From Agromyces larvae (lineage in GTDB: Bacteria > Actinomycetota > Actinomycetes > Actinomycetales > Microbacteriaceae), in the NCBI RefSeq assembly GCF_022811705.1, contig NZ_CP094528.1, positions 2,790,001 through 2,854,000 on the forward strand: a DNA stretch of 64,000 nt, read 5' to 3'. Both the position numbers and the translations under genes were made by a program. How positions within the stretch are numbered: position 1 is the first letter of the stretch; every line of letters starts with the position of its first letter. The notes beneath the pieces are model-generated. The model saw nothing but the letters and a program-made list of their open reading frames with translations. It was not told where the DNA came from and made no database searches. Positions 32,788-40,431 of this stretch are shown here, piece after piece.

Positions 32788-34221
32788 GTGACCGCCCGCC
32801 CCGCCACTGCCGCACCCGCCGAACCGGCCGCACCCGCCGAACCGGCCGCGCAGGCCCGCGCCGCCGACGACGCCGACTGGCTGCGGCCCCGACCGACGCG
32901 CCACCAGGTGCGCAACGACGCGCTGCTCGCGCTGGTGCTGTTCGCGGCGACGTTCCTGAGCACGCTGCTCTACCGCACGGCGGGGTTCTGGGAGGACCCG
33001 GCGCCGCTCTGGCTCGCGACGCTCTGGTGCGCGGGCATGGCGCTGCCGCTCGCCGCTCGCCGCGTCGTTCCCGAGATCGTCGCGATCGTGCTCACGGCGG
33101 TGTTCTTCGCCGGCGCCGTCGCCCAGCTCGCCGAGCCGCTGTTCGCGAACATCGACCTGTTCATCGCGATCTACACCGTCGGTGCGTGGAGCCGGCACCG
33201 CCGGTGGGCGCTCGCGTCGCGCGTGCTCATCGTCGTGAGCATGCTCGTGTGGCTGTTCTGGGGGCTCATCATCGCCTCGAACGTGCCCGATCACCTGCCC
33301 GAGCTCTCGCGCGAGGCCGACGGTGGCATTGTGTCGCCGTACGTCGCGTTCGCACTCATCAACATCGTGACGAACCTGCTGTACTTCGGCGGGGCGTGGT
33401 ACTTCGGCGACACCGCGTTCCGGTCGGCGCGCTCGCGGGCGGCGCTCGAGCAGCGCACCGCCGAGCTCGCCGCCGAGCGCGAGCGCAGTCGGGCGCAGGC
33501 GGTCGAGCTCGAGCGGCTGCGCATCGCCCGCGAACTGCACGACGTCGTCGCGCACCACGTGTCCGTGATCGGGGTGCAGGCAGGCGCCGCGCGGCGGGTG
33601 CTCGAGCGCGACCCCGACGCGGCATCCGCGTCGCTGACCGCGATCGAGTCGAGTGCGCGCGAGGCGATCGCCGAGTTGCACGGACTGCTCGGCACGCTGC
33701 GACAGGGCGGATCGGATGCCTCCGGCGCCGGAGGCGCCGACCCGTCGACCGCGACCGGCCCCACCGAGGCCGTGGCGCGCGGCTTCGCCGACCTCGCCGC
33801 GCTCGCCGCGGCGACCACCGACGCGGGCGTGCCGACGACGTATCGCGTCGTCGGCGACCCCCGTGAGACGACGGGGCTCATCGGGCTCACGGCATACCGC
33901 ATCGCGCAGGAGTCGCTGACGAACGTGCGCAAGCACGCCGGCGCCGCCGCGACCGCCGAGCTGCGGGTGCGGTGGAGCGAGGCATCCGTCGAGGTCGAGG
34001 TGACCGACACCGGGCTGGGCCGATCCGCGGCGCCCGGCGGGCCCGCGGGCGCCGGCGCCGCGAGCGCGGCCGGCGGGCTCGGGCAGGCCGGCATGCGCGA
34101 GCGGATCGCGGCGGTCGGCGGCGCGCTCGAGGCCGGCCCTCGTCCCCGCGGCGGCGGGTACCTCGTGCGGGCGACGCTGCCACTGCGGCGAACGGATGCT
34201 CCGCAGGGAGTCGTGTCGTGA
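32788..34221 (+). CDS. Sensor histidine kinase (HisKA_3 type)
   Basis: The 477-residue kinase has a hydrophilic N-terminus containing a duplicated PAEPAA unit, six membrane helices (about residues 50-215), a coiled linker and the phosphoacceptor LRIARELHDVVAHHVSVIGVQ. The HATPase motifs are AYRIAQESLTNVRKHAGA, VTDTGLG and GLGQAGMRERIAAVGG. It is of the DesK/LiaS type. The partner regulator overlaps by four bases (GTGA). An in-frame GTG also lies at 32779; the one at 32788 fits the -10 spacing. The signal is unknown. Confidence 0.9.
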   Translation: MTARPATAAPAEPAAPAEPAAQARAADDADWLRPRPTRHQVRNDALLALVLFAATFLSTLLYRTAGFWEDPAPLWLATLWCAGMALPLAARRVVPEIVAIVLTAVFFAGAVAQLAEPLFANIDLFIAIYTVGAWSRHRRWALASRVLIVVSMLVWLFWGLIIASNVPDHLPELSREADGGIVSPYVAFALINIVTNLLYFGGAWYFGDTAFRSARSRAALEQRTAELAAERERSRAQAVELERLRIARELHDVVAHHVSVIGVQAGAARRVLERDPDAASASLTAIESSAREAIAELHGLLGTLRQGGSDASGAGGADPSTATGPTEAVARGFADLAALAAATTDAGVPTTYRVVGDPRETTGLIGLTAYRIAQESLTNVRKHAGAAATAELRVRWSEASVEVEVTDTGLGRSAAPGGPAGAGAASAAGGLGQAGMRERIAAVGGALEAGPRPRGGGYLVRATLPLRRTDAPQGVVS

Positions 34222-34970
34222 CCGTCCGCGTGCTCGTGGTCGACGACCAGGCACTCGTGCGCGCGGGGTTCCGCACGATCCTCGACTCAGAGCCGGGCAT
34301 CGAGGTCGTCGGCGAGGCGGCCGACGGCGCGGCGGCGATCGCTTCGATCGCGATGCTCGACCCCGATGTCGTCTGCATGGACGTGCAGATGCCCGGCGTC
34401 GACGGACTGACCGCGACGCGGCAGATCGTCGCCGCAGGGGGTGACCGACCCGCGGTGCTCGTGCTCACCACGTTCAACCGCGAGGACTACCTGTTCGACG
34501 CGCTCGAGGCGGGCGCGAGCGGGTTCCTGCTCAAGAACTCGAGCCCCGAACAACTCATCGAGGCCGTGCAGGTCGTCGCCCGCGGCGACGCGCTGCTCTC
34601 GCCCGATGTGACCCGCGCCGTGATCGCGGCGGCCGCACGCCGCGGCACCCCCACCCCCCACGCGGACGCCGCCGGCGCCGAGGGTTTCCGTTCGCGCACT
34701 CCGTTTCCACCTGAACGGAAACCGGATGCGCCAAGGGAAACACCCGGCGGTGCAAACCCCGCCCTCGCGTCGCTCACCGAGCGCGAGCGCGAGGTGCTCG
34801 AACTGCTCGCCCTCGGAATCTCGAACGCCGAGATCGCCGCGCGCCTGTGGGTCGGCGAGGCGACCGTGAAGACGCACGTGTCGAACGTGCTGCAGAAGCT
34901 CGGCCTGCGCGATCGCGTGCACGCAGTCGTCTACGCCTACGAGCACGGCGTCGTGCGGCCGCAGGGCTGA
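34218..34970 (+). CDS. NarL/FixJ response regulator with a palindromic repeat in its linker
   Basis: The 250-residue regulator has a receiver domain (VVDDQALVRAG, D55 in VVCMDVQMPG, K106 in FLLKNSS) and a LuxR helix-turn-helix (SLTEREREVLELLALGISNA, then VKTHVSNVLQKLG). The interdomain linker is about 25 residues longer than usual because residues 155-176 are encoded by a complete P2 element and read GFRSRTPFPPERKPDAPRE. The insert separates the domains but spares both folds. The gene is coupled to the kinase by a GTGA overlap. Confidence 0.9.
   Translation: MTVRVLVVDDQALVRAGFRTILDSEPGIEVVGEAADGAAAIASIAMLDPDVVCMDVQMPGVDGLTATRQIVAAGGDRPAVLVLTTFNREDYLFDALEAGASGFLLKNSSPEQLIEAVQVVARGDALLSPDVTRAVIAAAARRGTPTPHADAAGAEGFRSRTPFPPERKPDAPRETPGGANPALASLTEREREVLELLALGISNAEIAARLWVGEATVKTHVSNVLQKLGLRDRVHAVVYAYEHGVVRPQG
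34682..34743. repeat. Palindromic repeat P2, translated inside the response regulator
   Basis: This 62-bp element has outer arms GGTTTCCGTTCGCGCA and TGCGCCAAGGGAAAC, and inner GTTTCC/GGAAAC around ACCTGAAC. It has the same length and layout as the intergenic copy at 32642. Confidence 0.9.
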
Positions 34971-35261
34971 TCCGCACGACGAACGGTCGATCGACCTGTC
35001 TGCCGAGGTTCGATCGGGCCGTCGCCGCGCTGCTGCCGAGTTCTGGTGGGGGTGTTCTCGAAACCCGACGCCAAACACGGCATCGACGCCGAGATCTGGA
35101 CCGACGATGACCGAGCCCACTGCCGCAGAAGCCGCTGCCGACGAAATCTCAAAGGAATGTGAACCGATGGCGCACCGCCGGACATCACTGATTGACGTCG
35201 CTTGACGTCGGCAACGGTTTGGAGAATTCATGCGACAGAAGTCATCGCAGGGGTCGTTCTG
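34971..35261. other. Intergenic region with short ORF fragments and weaker codon bias
   Basis: No complete gene is supported. Short frames such as TEPTAAEAAADEISKECEP (ATG near 35107) occur, but without family support. Base composition is less GC-biased than the surroundings and continues so to about 36.2 kb. TTGACG at 35202 may be a -35 for the small ORF at 35262. Confidence 0.35.
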
Positions 35262-35381
35262 ATGATCGAGAGCTTCGCCGGCACACTGGGCTATGCCGTG
35301 GGCATCGTCCTGGCGATCGGGGCTATCGGCGCCGCCATCTACCTCGTCATCGTCCGGTCTCGCCGGTCACGACGCAGGTGA
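35262..35381 (+). CDS. Small single-helix membrane protein
   Basis: The 39-residue frame encodes one membrane helix (YAVGIVLAIGAIGAAIYLVI) followed by a basic tail (RSRRSRRR), the typical profile of small membrane peptides with a cytoplasmic anchor. AGGGG lies eight bases before the ATG. Its 3' end overlaps that of the convergent ORF. Only the topology can be supported. Confidence 0.4.
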   Translation: MIESFAGTLGYAVGIVLAIGAIGAAIYLVIVRSRRSRRR

Positions 35382-35667
35382 ACCGACACGACGGGGCATC
35401 AAGGCTGAACGCCCTGATCGCCACGGTCTCGACGACGTCGGCGGCGGAAGCCGTCGCCCGCATGTCAACGGGTTTGTTGTGCTCGACGACGTAGTCGAGG
35501 GCTTCCCTCGTCTCGTCGTCCTGAGCCACCTGCAGGCTGCCAGGCTGGCTGATTGCGGTTGCCAGCGAATCCGAGTTGAGCGGCTCCGCGGAGGCGACAC
35601 CGGTGGTACCGACGAACTTCGCGGCGGCCAGCGCAGCCGTTGCCACGCTCGACGTGAGTATCTTCAA
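35347..35667 (-). CDS. Small secreted protein
   Basis: The 106-residue protein has a clear signal peptide: basic start KIL, hydrophobic core SSVATAALAAAKFVGTTG, and cleavage at ASA-EP near residue 28. The mature part has two Cys in FSLDAPSCRFTCVVTG. The TTG start is chosen because GAGGAG lies five bases upstream. The family is unknown. It lies in the low-bias patch at 35-36.2 kb. Confidence 0.5.
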   Translation of the reverse strand: MKILTSSVATAALAAAKFVGTTGVASAEPLNSDSLATAISQPGSLQVAQDDETREALDYVVEHNKPVDMRATASAADVVETVAIRAFSLDAPSCRFTCVVTGETGR

Positions 35668-35735
35668 TGCTTCTCCTCGATTCAGTCGTGAACCCTGGGA
35701 AAGCCACGCTCACCGAGGCAAAGATGCCCGTTGGC

Positions 35736-35927
35736 TCAGGACGCCCTGTCACGGCGTCGACGCCGGTCGAGGAGGTAGCCGCCACCGCCGAAGACCAGCA
35801 GCGCCAGCACTGTCGTCGTTGCCGTCGCGAAAGCCGGATCTTCGACTGAGTTCCACACGTAGGGGCTCACGAACGCGATCACGATCGAAAGTCCGAACCG
35901 ATTCCAAAGAACATCATCACCTCTCAC
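35736..35927 (-). CDS. Small two-helix membrane protein
   Basis: The 63-residue protein has helices WNRFGLSIVIAFVSPYVW and TTTVLALLVFGGGGYLLD and a strongly basic end (RRRRRDRAS). The GTG at 35927 is the best start because the frame upstream lacks coding bias. The function is unknown. Confidence 0.4.
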   Translation of the reverse strand: MRGDDVLWNRFGLSIVIAFVSPYVWNSVEDPAFATATTTVLALLVFGGGGYLLDRRRRRDRAS

Positions 35928-35973
35928 CCATTGTCCGATTGGCGAGCGGGGCATCCCCGAAACTTGCACCCTT

Positions 35974-36219
35974 ATGTTTGGCCGCACCTTCCTCGTCCCC
36001 GCGGAGACGAACCGCTTGGGATGCAATCACGGCGTCCGTGAGCGGGACCAGAACATATACGACTCATTTGGGCCGGCACACGTCGTCCCGCGCCCGACCG
36101 ACGATTCGCTCGCGCCCGACTGGCATCCGGTTACGCTCGTCGAGCGCTACGGTCCGGGTCGCTGGTTCAGCGCGATCGAGCGCAGGGTCGTGACGATGCT
36201 CAGCCGCCCGCGGGACTGA
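35974..36219 (+). CDS. Hypothetical protein, possibly not a gene
   Basis: An 81-residue frame (MFGRTFLVPAETNRLG; ends SAIERRVVTMLSRPRD). Codon bias is acceptable only in the second half, around HPVTLVERYGPGRWFSAIE. It may be the 3' remnant of a longer gene. Confidence 0.25.
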   Translation: MFGRTFLVPAETNRLGCNHGVRERDQNIYDSFGPAHVVPRPTDDSLAPDWHPVTLVERYGPGRWFSAIERRVVTMLSRPRD

Positions 36220-36234
36220 ACTCGACCGAGCCGA

Positions 36235-36606
36235 TCAGCCGAGCTCGCGCACTTCGGCCGTTCGCACGCTGGGAGTATCGCCGGTGTTCACCGTGCCGCG
36301 CGGCTCGAGCAGCACGAGTTCGACCTCGCCGTCGGCGCGCGGGCAGTGTTCGACGCCCTTCGGCACCACGTACACGTCGCCGGGCCCGAGCTCGACGTCT
36401 CCGTCGCGCAGCTGGATGACGAGCGTGCCCGACACCACGAGGAACAGCTCGTCGGTCTCGGGGTGAGAGTGCCTGGTGAACTCGCCGAGCGCCTTCACGA
36501 CCTTCACGTCGTAGTCGTTCACCCTCGCGAGCCGGTGCGGCGACCAGTGCTCGGAGAACGAGTCGAGTGCGGTGCGCAGGCTCCGCACGTCGTCTTGATT
36601 GGTCAT
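36235..36606 (-). CDS. Cupin-domain protein
   Basis: The 123-residue single-domain cupin has motif 1 HSHPETDELFLVVSGTLVI (metal ligands His-x-His and Glu) and motif 2 GPGDVYVVPKGVEHCPRA with the third His. This fold may bind a small molecule or act as an isomerase or sensor; the role cannot be assigned. Its ATG overlaps the MFS transporter's stop, so the two are an operon with the transporter upstream. Confidence 0.88.
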   Translation of the reverse strand: MTNQDDVRSLRTALDSFSEHWSPHRLARVNDYDVKVVKALGEFTRHSHPETDELFLVVSGTLVIQLRDGDVELGPGDVYVVPKGVEHCPRADGEVELVLLEPRGTVNTGDTPSVRTAEVRELG

Positions 36607-38054
36607 CGGCCGGCCTCCACTTCGTCATCGGCATCCTGGACGATCGGCGAGGCATCCGACGAGGCGATCGACGAAGCATCCGCCGAAGCATCCGCCCCGG
36701 CCCCCGGCTCCACGCCGGGCGCATCCCCCGGGGCCGACTCGTACCGCTTCGACAACACGCGATACGACTTCGTCGTGAACGCGGCGAGCGCGAGCACCAC
36801 CATCACCAGCCCGGCGAACACGAACACGAGCGCGATGCCGCGTGCGACACCGTCGCCGACCAGCCAGCCCCACGTACTCTGCCCGTCGGCGCCCTCCATG
36901 TAGGGGATGATCCAGAACTCGGCGATCGGCGCGATGAGGAACGCCGTGATCGGCGCAGCCGCAGCCTCGAACGCCTGGGCGAACCCGAACACGCGGCCCT
37001 GCGTGCGGAACGGCACCACCTTCTGGATGACGGTCTGCTCGGCCGCCTCCACCGCGGGGATGAGCATCATGTACAGCCAGATGCCGCCGGCGTACAGCCA
37101 CCACCAGTCGCGCAGCGTGAACAGCGAGCCGAGCACGCCCATGATGACGACGAGCCACAGCATCGTGCGGATGGGGTTGCGGCCGAGCCCGACCTTCGCC
37201 ACGACCGCACCGCCGATCAGGAACCCGGTCGCGGTGACGGCGAGCACGATGCCCCAGATCTCGACCGGGAACAGCTCGAGGCCGTACGGATCCATGAGCG
37301 CCATGTAGACGCCGCCGATCAGGTTGTTGAACGTCGAGAAGATGATGAGCGCGAACAGCCCCGACGCGGCCTTGATGGCCCTGATGCTGCCGCGCAGGTC
37401 GAACGTCGACGCGTGCTCGCCCTCGGCTGGCTCGGGCTTCGCCTCGGGGATGCGCACGAACGCGAGGTGCACGAGCGCGAGCAGCGTGAACCCGATCGCG
37501 ATGACGAGGGTCCACCCCATGCCGAGCAGGCCGATCGCCAGCCCCGAGAACACGCTCGTCACGATGAATGCGAGCCCCTGCACCGTGCCGACGAGCCCGT
37601 TCGCGTTCGCGTGACGCTCGACCGGCACGAGCAGCGTCACCGTGGTCGACAGGGCGATGTTGCGCAAGTTCTCGACGACCGCGCCGAACAGGATGACCCC
37701 GGTGAACACCCAGAACCACGGCCCGCCCAGGTCGACGAGCGCCTCCTCGGGTTGCGCGAGATAGAGCCCGCCGGCCGCCGCGAACGCGGCCAGCGTGACG
37801 ACGCTCGACACCAGCATCACCCGGTGCTTGCGATATCGGTCGACGAGCGTGCCGAACAGGATGCCGAACACCGCGACGAGCAGCATGTACGCGCCGCCGA
37901 TGATGCCGGTCGCGAGCACGGATCTGGTCTCGAGGTACACCCAGAACGTCAGCGCGAACCACAGGAAGCTCGTGGTCACGTTCGCGATGAGCGTATTCAC
38001 GAGCACCTGCAGGAAGGTGCGCATCCCCGTGGTCGAGGTCGTCGCCTCGGTCAT
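36603..38054 (-). CDS. MFS transporter
   Basis: The 483-residue transporter has twelve predicted helices with the loop motif GTLVDRYRKHRVML (G-x3-D-R-x-x-R/K-R) after helix 2. The pattern resembles macrolide- or tetracycline-type efflux pumps. The last 45 residues are a hydrophilic tail rich in ADAS/DASS units encoded by repeated copies of the GATGCCTCG-type motif. Substrate unknown. It is followed by the overlapping cupin gene. Confidence 0.88.
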   Translation of the reverse strand: MTEATTSTTGMRTFLQVLVNTLIANVTTSFLWFALTFWVYLETRSVLATGIIGGAYMLLVAVFGILFGTLVDRYRKHRVMLVSSVVTLAAFAAAGGLYLAQPEEALVDLGGPWFWVFTGVILFGAVVENLRNIALSTTVTLLVPVERHANANGLVGTVQGLAFIVTSVFSGLAIGLLGMGWTLVIAIGFTLLALVHLAFVRIPEAKPEPAEGEHASTFDLRGSIRAIKAASGLFALIIFSTFNNLIGGVYMALMDPYGLELFPVEIWGIVLAVTATGFLIGGAVVAKVGLGRNPIRTMLWLVVIMGVLGSLFTLRDWWWLYAGGIWLYMMLIPAVEAAEQTVIQKVVPFRTQGRVFGFAQAFEAAAAPITAFLIAPIAEFWIIPYMEGADGQSTWGWLVGDGVARGIALVFVFAGLVMVVLALAAFTTKSYRVLSKRYESAPGDAPGVEPGAGADASADASSIASSDASPIVQDADDEVEAGR

Positions 38055-38090
38055 CCTGCGAGCGTAGTCAGCACCTCCGACATCCGCTAC

Positions 38091-38286
38091 AGGCTCCCCG
38101 AGCTCATCGAAGGGAGCGAATCCGCCTCGCTTCGACAGGCTCAGCGAGCTCGACAGGCTCAGCGAGCTCGACAGGCTCAGCGAGCTCGTCGAAGGGAACG
38201 AATCCGCCTCGCTTCGACAGGCTCAGCGAACTCGACAGGCTCAGCGAACTCGACAGGCTCAGCGAGCTCGACAGGCTCAGCGAGCC
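38091..38286. repeat. P3 repeat array, seven TCGACAGGCTCAGCGA units
   Basis: Two higher-order blocks begin with CGAAGGGAGCGAATCCGCCT or its near copy and continue with 18-bp units (CTCGACAGGCTCAGCGAG), three in the first block and four in the second. It lies between divergent MFS and ABC genes. The lack of unique spacers excludes a CRISPR array. Confidence 0.88.
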
Positions 38287-38352
38287 TCTCCACCGCAGGG
38301 CGGATGCCCCAAGACCCCCCATACGACGGATGCCTCGTCGGCGAGGCATCCG

Positions 38353-38358
38353 TACCGT
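38353..38358 (+). promoter_or_regulatory. -10 box (TACCGT), leaderless start
   Basis: TACCGT is seven bases before the ATG at 38366 and no ribosome-binding site is present. Confidence 0.5.
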
Positions 38359-38365
38359 GACATCC

Positions 38366-39250
38366 ATGCTCGAACTCGACGGACTCACCAAGCGCTACGG
38401 CGACCGCCTCGCGCTCGACGGCGTCAGCTTCGCCGTCGGCGACGGCCGGCTCACCGGCTTCGTCGGCGGCAACGGCGCCGGCAAGACCACCACCATGCGG
38501 ATCGTCCTCGGCGTGCTGGCCGCGGACGCCGGCGAGGTGCGGCTGGACGGCCGCGCGATCACGGTCGCCGACCGCCGCCGCTTCGGCTACATGCCCGAGG
38601 AGCGCGGCCTCTACCCCAAGATGAAGGTGCTCGAGCAGACGGTCTACCTCGCCCGGCTGCACGGCTGGTCGCAGGCGGCCGCCCGCCGCAACGCGACCGA
38701 GCTGCTCGAGCGGCTCGGGCTCGAAGAGCGACTGGATGACACGGTCGAGTCGCTCTCGCTCGGCAACCAGCAGCGCGCGCAGATCGCCGCCGCACTCGTG
38801 CACCGGCCCGACGTGCTGGTGCTCGACGAGCCGTTCTCGGGCCTCGACCCGATGGCGGTCGACGTCGTGCAGGGTGTGCTCGCCGACGCGGCCGCGCAGG
38901 GCGCGCCGGTGCTGTTCTCGAGCCACCAGCTCGACGTCGTCGAGCGGATCTGCGACGACCTCGTGATCATCGCCGACGGCCGCATCCGTGCCGCCGGGTC
39001 GCGCGACGCGCTGCGCGAAGAGCACGGCACCGCCCGCTGGGAGCTGCTCACCGGCGGCGACGCCGGCTGGGTGCGCGACGTACCCGGCATCGAGGTGGTC
39101 GGCTTCGACGGCGGATGGGCGCTCTTCGAAGCCGAATCGGATGCCTCGCGGCAGGCGGTGCTCGAAGAGGCCGTGCGCCGCGGCGATGTCGTCAGCTTCA
39201 CCCGCGAGCAGACCACGCTCGCCCAGATCTTCAAGGAGGTCGTGCAATGA
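38366..39250 (+). CDS. ABC transporter ATP-binding protein (ABC-2 exporter, NatA-like)
   Basis: The 294-residue ATPase has Walker A GGNGAGKTTT, a degenerate signature LSLGNQQR in place of LSGG, Walker B VLVLDEPFSGLD and H-loop SSHQLDVVERI. MPEERGLYPKM and the C-terminal domain of unknown fold place it with NatA/YhaQ-type ATPases of ABC-2 exporters. The altered signature (SLGNQQ) is common in this subfamily. The permease gene overlaps by four bases. Confidence 0.9.
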   Translation: MLELDGLTKRYGDRLALDGVSFAVGDGRLTGFVGGNGAGKTTTMRIVLGVLAADAGEVRLDGRAITVADRRRFGYMPEERGLYPKMKVLEQTVYLARLHGWSQAAARRNATELLERLGLEERLDDTVESLSLGNQQRAQIAAALVHRPDVLVLDEPFSGLDPMAVDVVQGVLADAAAQGAPVLFSSHQLDVVERICDDLVIIADGRIRAAGSRDALREEHGTARWELLTGGDAGWVRDVPGIEVVGFDGGWALFEAESDASRQAVLEEAVRRGDVVSFTREQTTLAQIFKEVVQ

Positions 39251-40431
39251 GCACCGCCGTTTCAGTGCAGAAGGAGCAGCACGAGCCGCGTTTCAGCGAA
39301 ACCGTCGGGCTCGTCGCGTCGCGCGAGATCATGTCGCGGCTGCGCAGCAAGGCGTTCGTCATCTCGACGCTCGTGCTCATGCTCGCCGTGCTCGCATCGG
39401 TCGTGATCGGCTCGCTCGTGAGCGCCAACCAGGAGCCGCCGAAGGTCGCCGTCGTCGGCGAGGCATCCGACGCGGTCGCCGCGACCGGCCTGCGCTCGGA
39501 GCCCGCCGCCGACCTCGACGCGGCCGAGCAGTTGCTGCGCGACGGCGATGTCGACGCGATCGTGGCGCCCACGGCGCTGGTCGAGTCATCCGGCCTGCTC
39601 GACGACGCGACGACCGTGACCAGCGGCGCGGATGCCTCGCAGGCCGCATCGGAGGCCGCGTTCGACGTGACCGTGATCGGCCTCGACCAGGCACCCCGCG
39701 GCGTGGTGCAGGCGCTCGCGATCACGCCGCCGTTCGCGGTGCTCGACCCGGCGCCCGCCGACCCGCTGCTCGCGTACTTCGTCGCGCTGGGCTTCGGCAT
39801 CGTGTTCTTCTTCTCGGCGATCACGTTCGGGTCGACGATCGCGCAGTCGGTGGTCGAAGAGAAGCAGACCCGCATCATCGAGATCCTGCTCTCGACGGTC
39901 TCGGCGCGGGTCCTGCTCACGGGCAAGGTGATCGGCAACAGCGTGATGGCGTTCGGGCAGATCATCGCGATCGCGGCGCTCGCGATCCTCGGGCTCGCGA
40001 TCACCGGTCAGCGCGTGCTGCTCGGCGGGATCGGGCCGTCGGTGGTGTGGTTCGTGGTGTTCTTCGCGATCGGGTTCGTCATGCTCGCGGCGCTGTTCGC
40101 GGCGACGGCGGCGACCGTCTCGCGTGCCGAAGACGTGGGCAACGTGACCACGCCCGTGACGATGCTCGTGATGATCCCGTACTTCCTGGTGGTGTTCTTC
40201 AACGACAACGCAGCGGTGCTCACGATCATGAGCTACGTGCCATTCTCGGCGCCGATCGGCATGCCCGTGCGGATCTTCCTCGAGCAGGCCGAATGGTGGG
40301 AGCCGATCGTGTCGCTCGTGATCCTCGTCGCGACGACCGTGGTGGCGGTGCTCGTCGGCGAGCGGATGTACCGCAACTCGCTGCTGCGCACCGGGGCGCG
40401 GGTGAAGTTCAGCGAGGCGCTGCGCGGGTAG
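39247..40431 (+). CDS. ABC-2 family permease (NatB/YhaP-like)
   Basis: The 394-residue permease has an N-terminal helix (VISTLVLMLAVLASVVIGSLV), a large extracytoplasmic domain of about 130 residues and five C-terminal helices with VVEEKQTRIIEILLSTVSARVLLTGKVIGN, the conserved ABC-2 cytoplasmic loop. It works with the preceding ATPase; NatAB exports sodium, but the substrate here is not determined. Its 3' end overlaps the convergent toxin-like gene by 23 bp. Confidence 0.88.
   Translation: MSTAVSVQKEQHEPRFSETVGLVASREIMSRLRSKAFVISTLVLMLAVLASVVIGSLVSANQEPPKVAVVGEASDAVAATGLRSEPAADLDAAEQLLRDGDVDAIVAPTALVESSGLLDDATTVTSGADASQAASEAAFDVTVIGLDQAPRGVVQALAITPPFAVLDPAPADPLLAYFVALGFGIVFFFSAITFGSTIAQSVVEEKQTRIIEILLSTVSARVLLTGKVIGNSVMAFGQIIAIAALAILGLAITGQRVLLGGIGPSVVWFVVFFAIGFVMLAALFAATAATVSRAEDVGNVTTPVTMLVMIPYFLVVFFNDNAAVLTIMSYVPFSAPIGMPVRIFLEQAEWWEPIVSLVILVATTVVAVLVGERMYRNSLLRTGARVKFSEALRG

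Noticed and set aside
38091..38286. Possible CRISPR array
   Set aside because: Units are 18 bp and directly adjacent, with no unique spacers and no cas genes nearby; the same unit occurs as isolated palindromes elsewhere.
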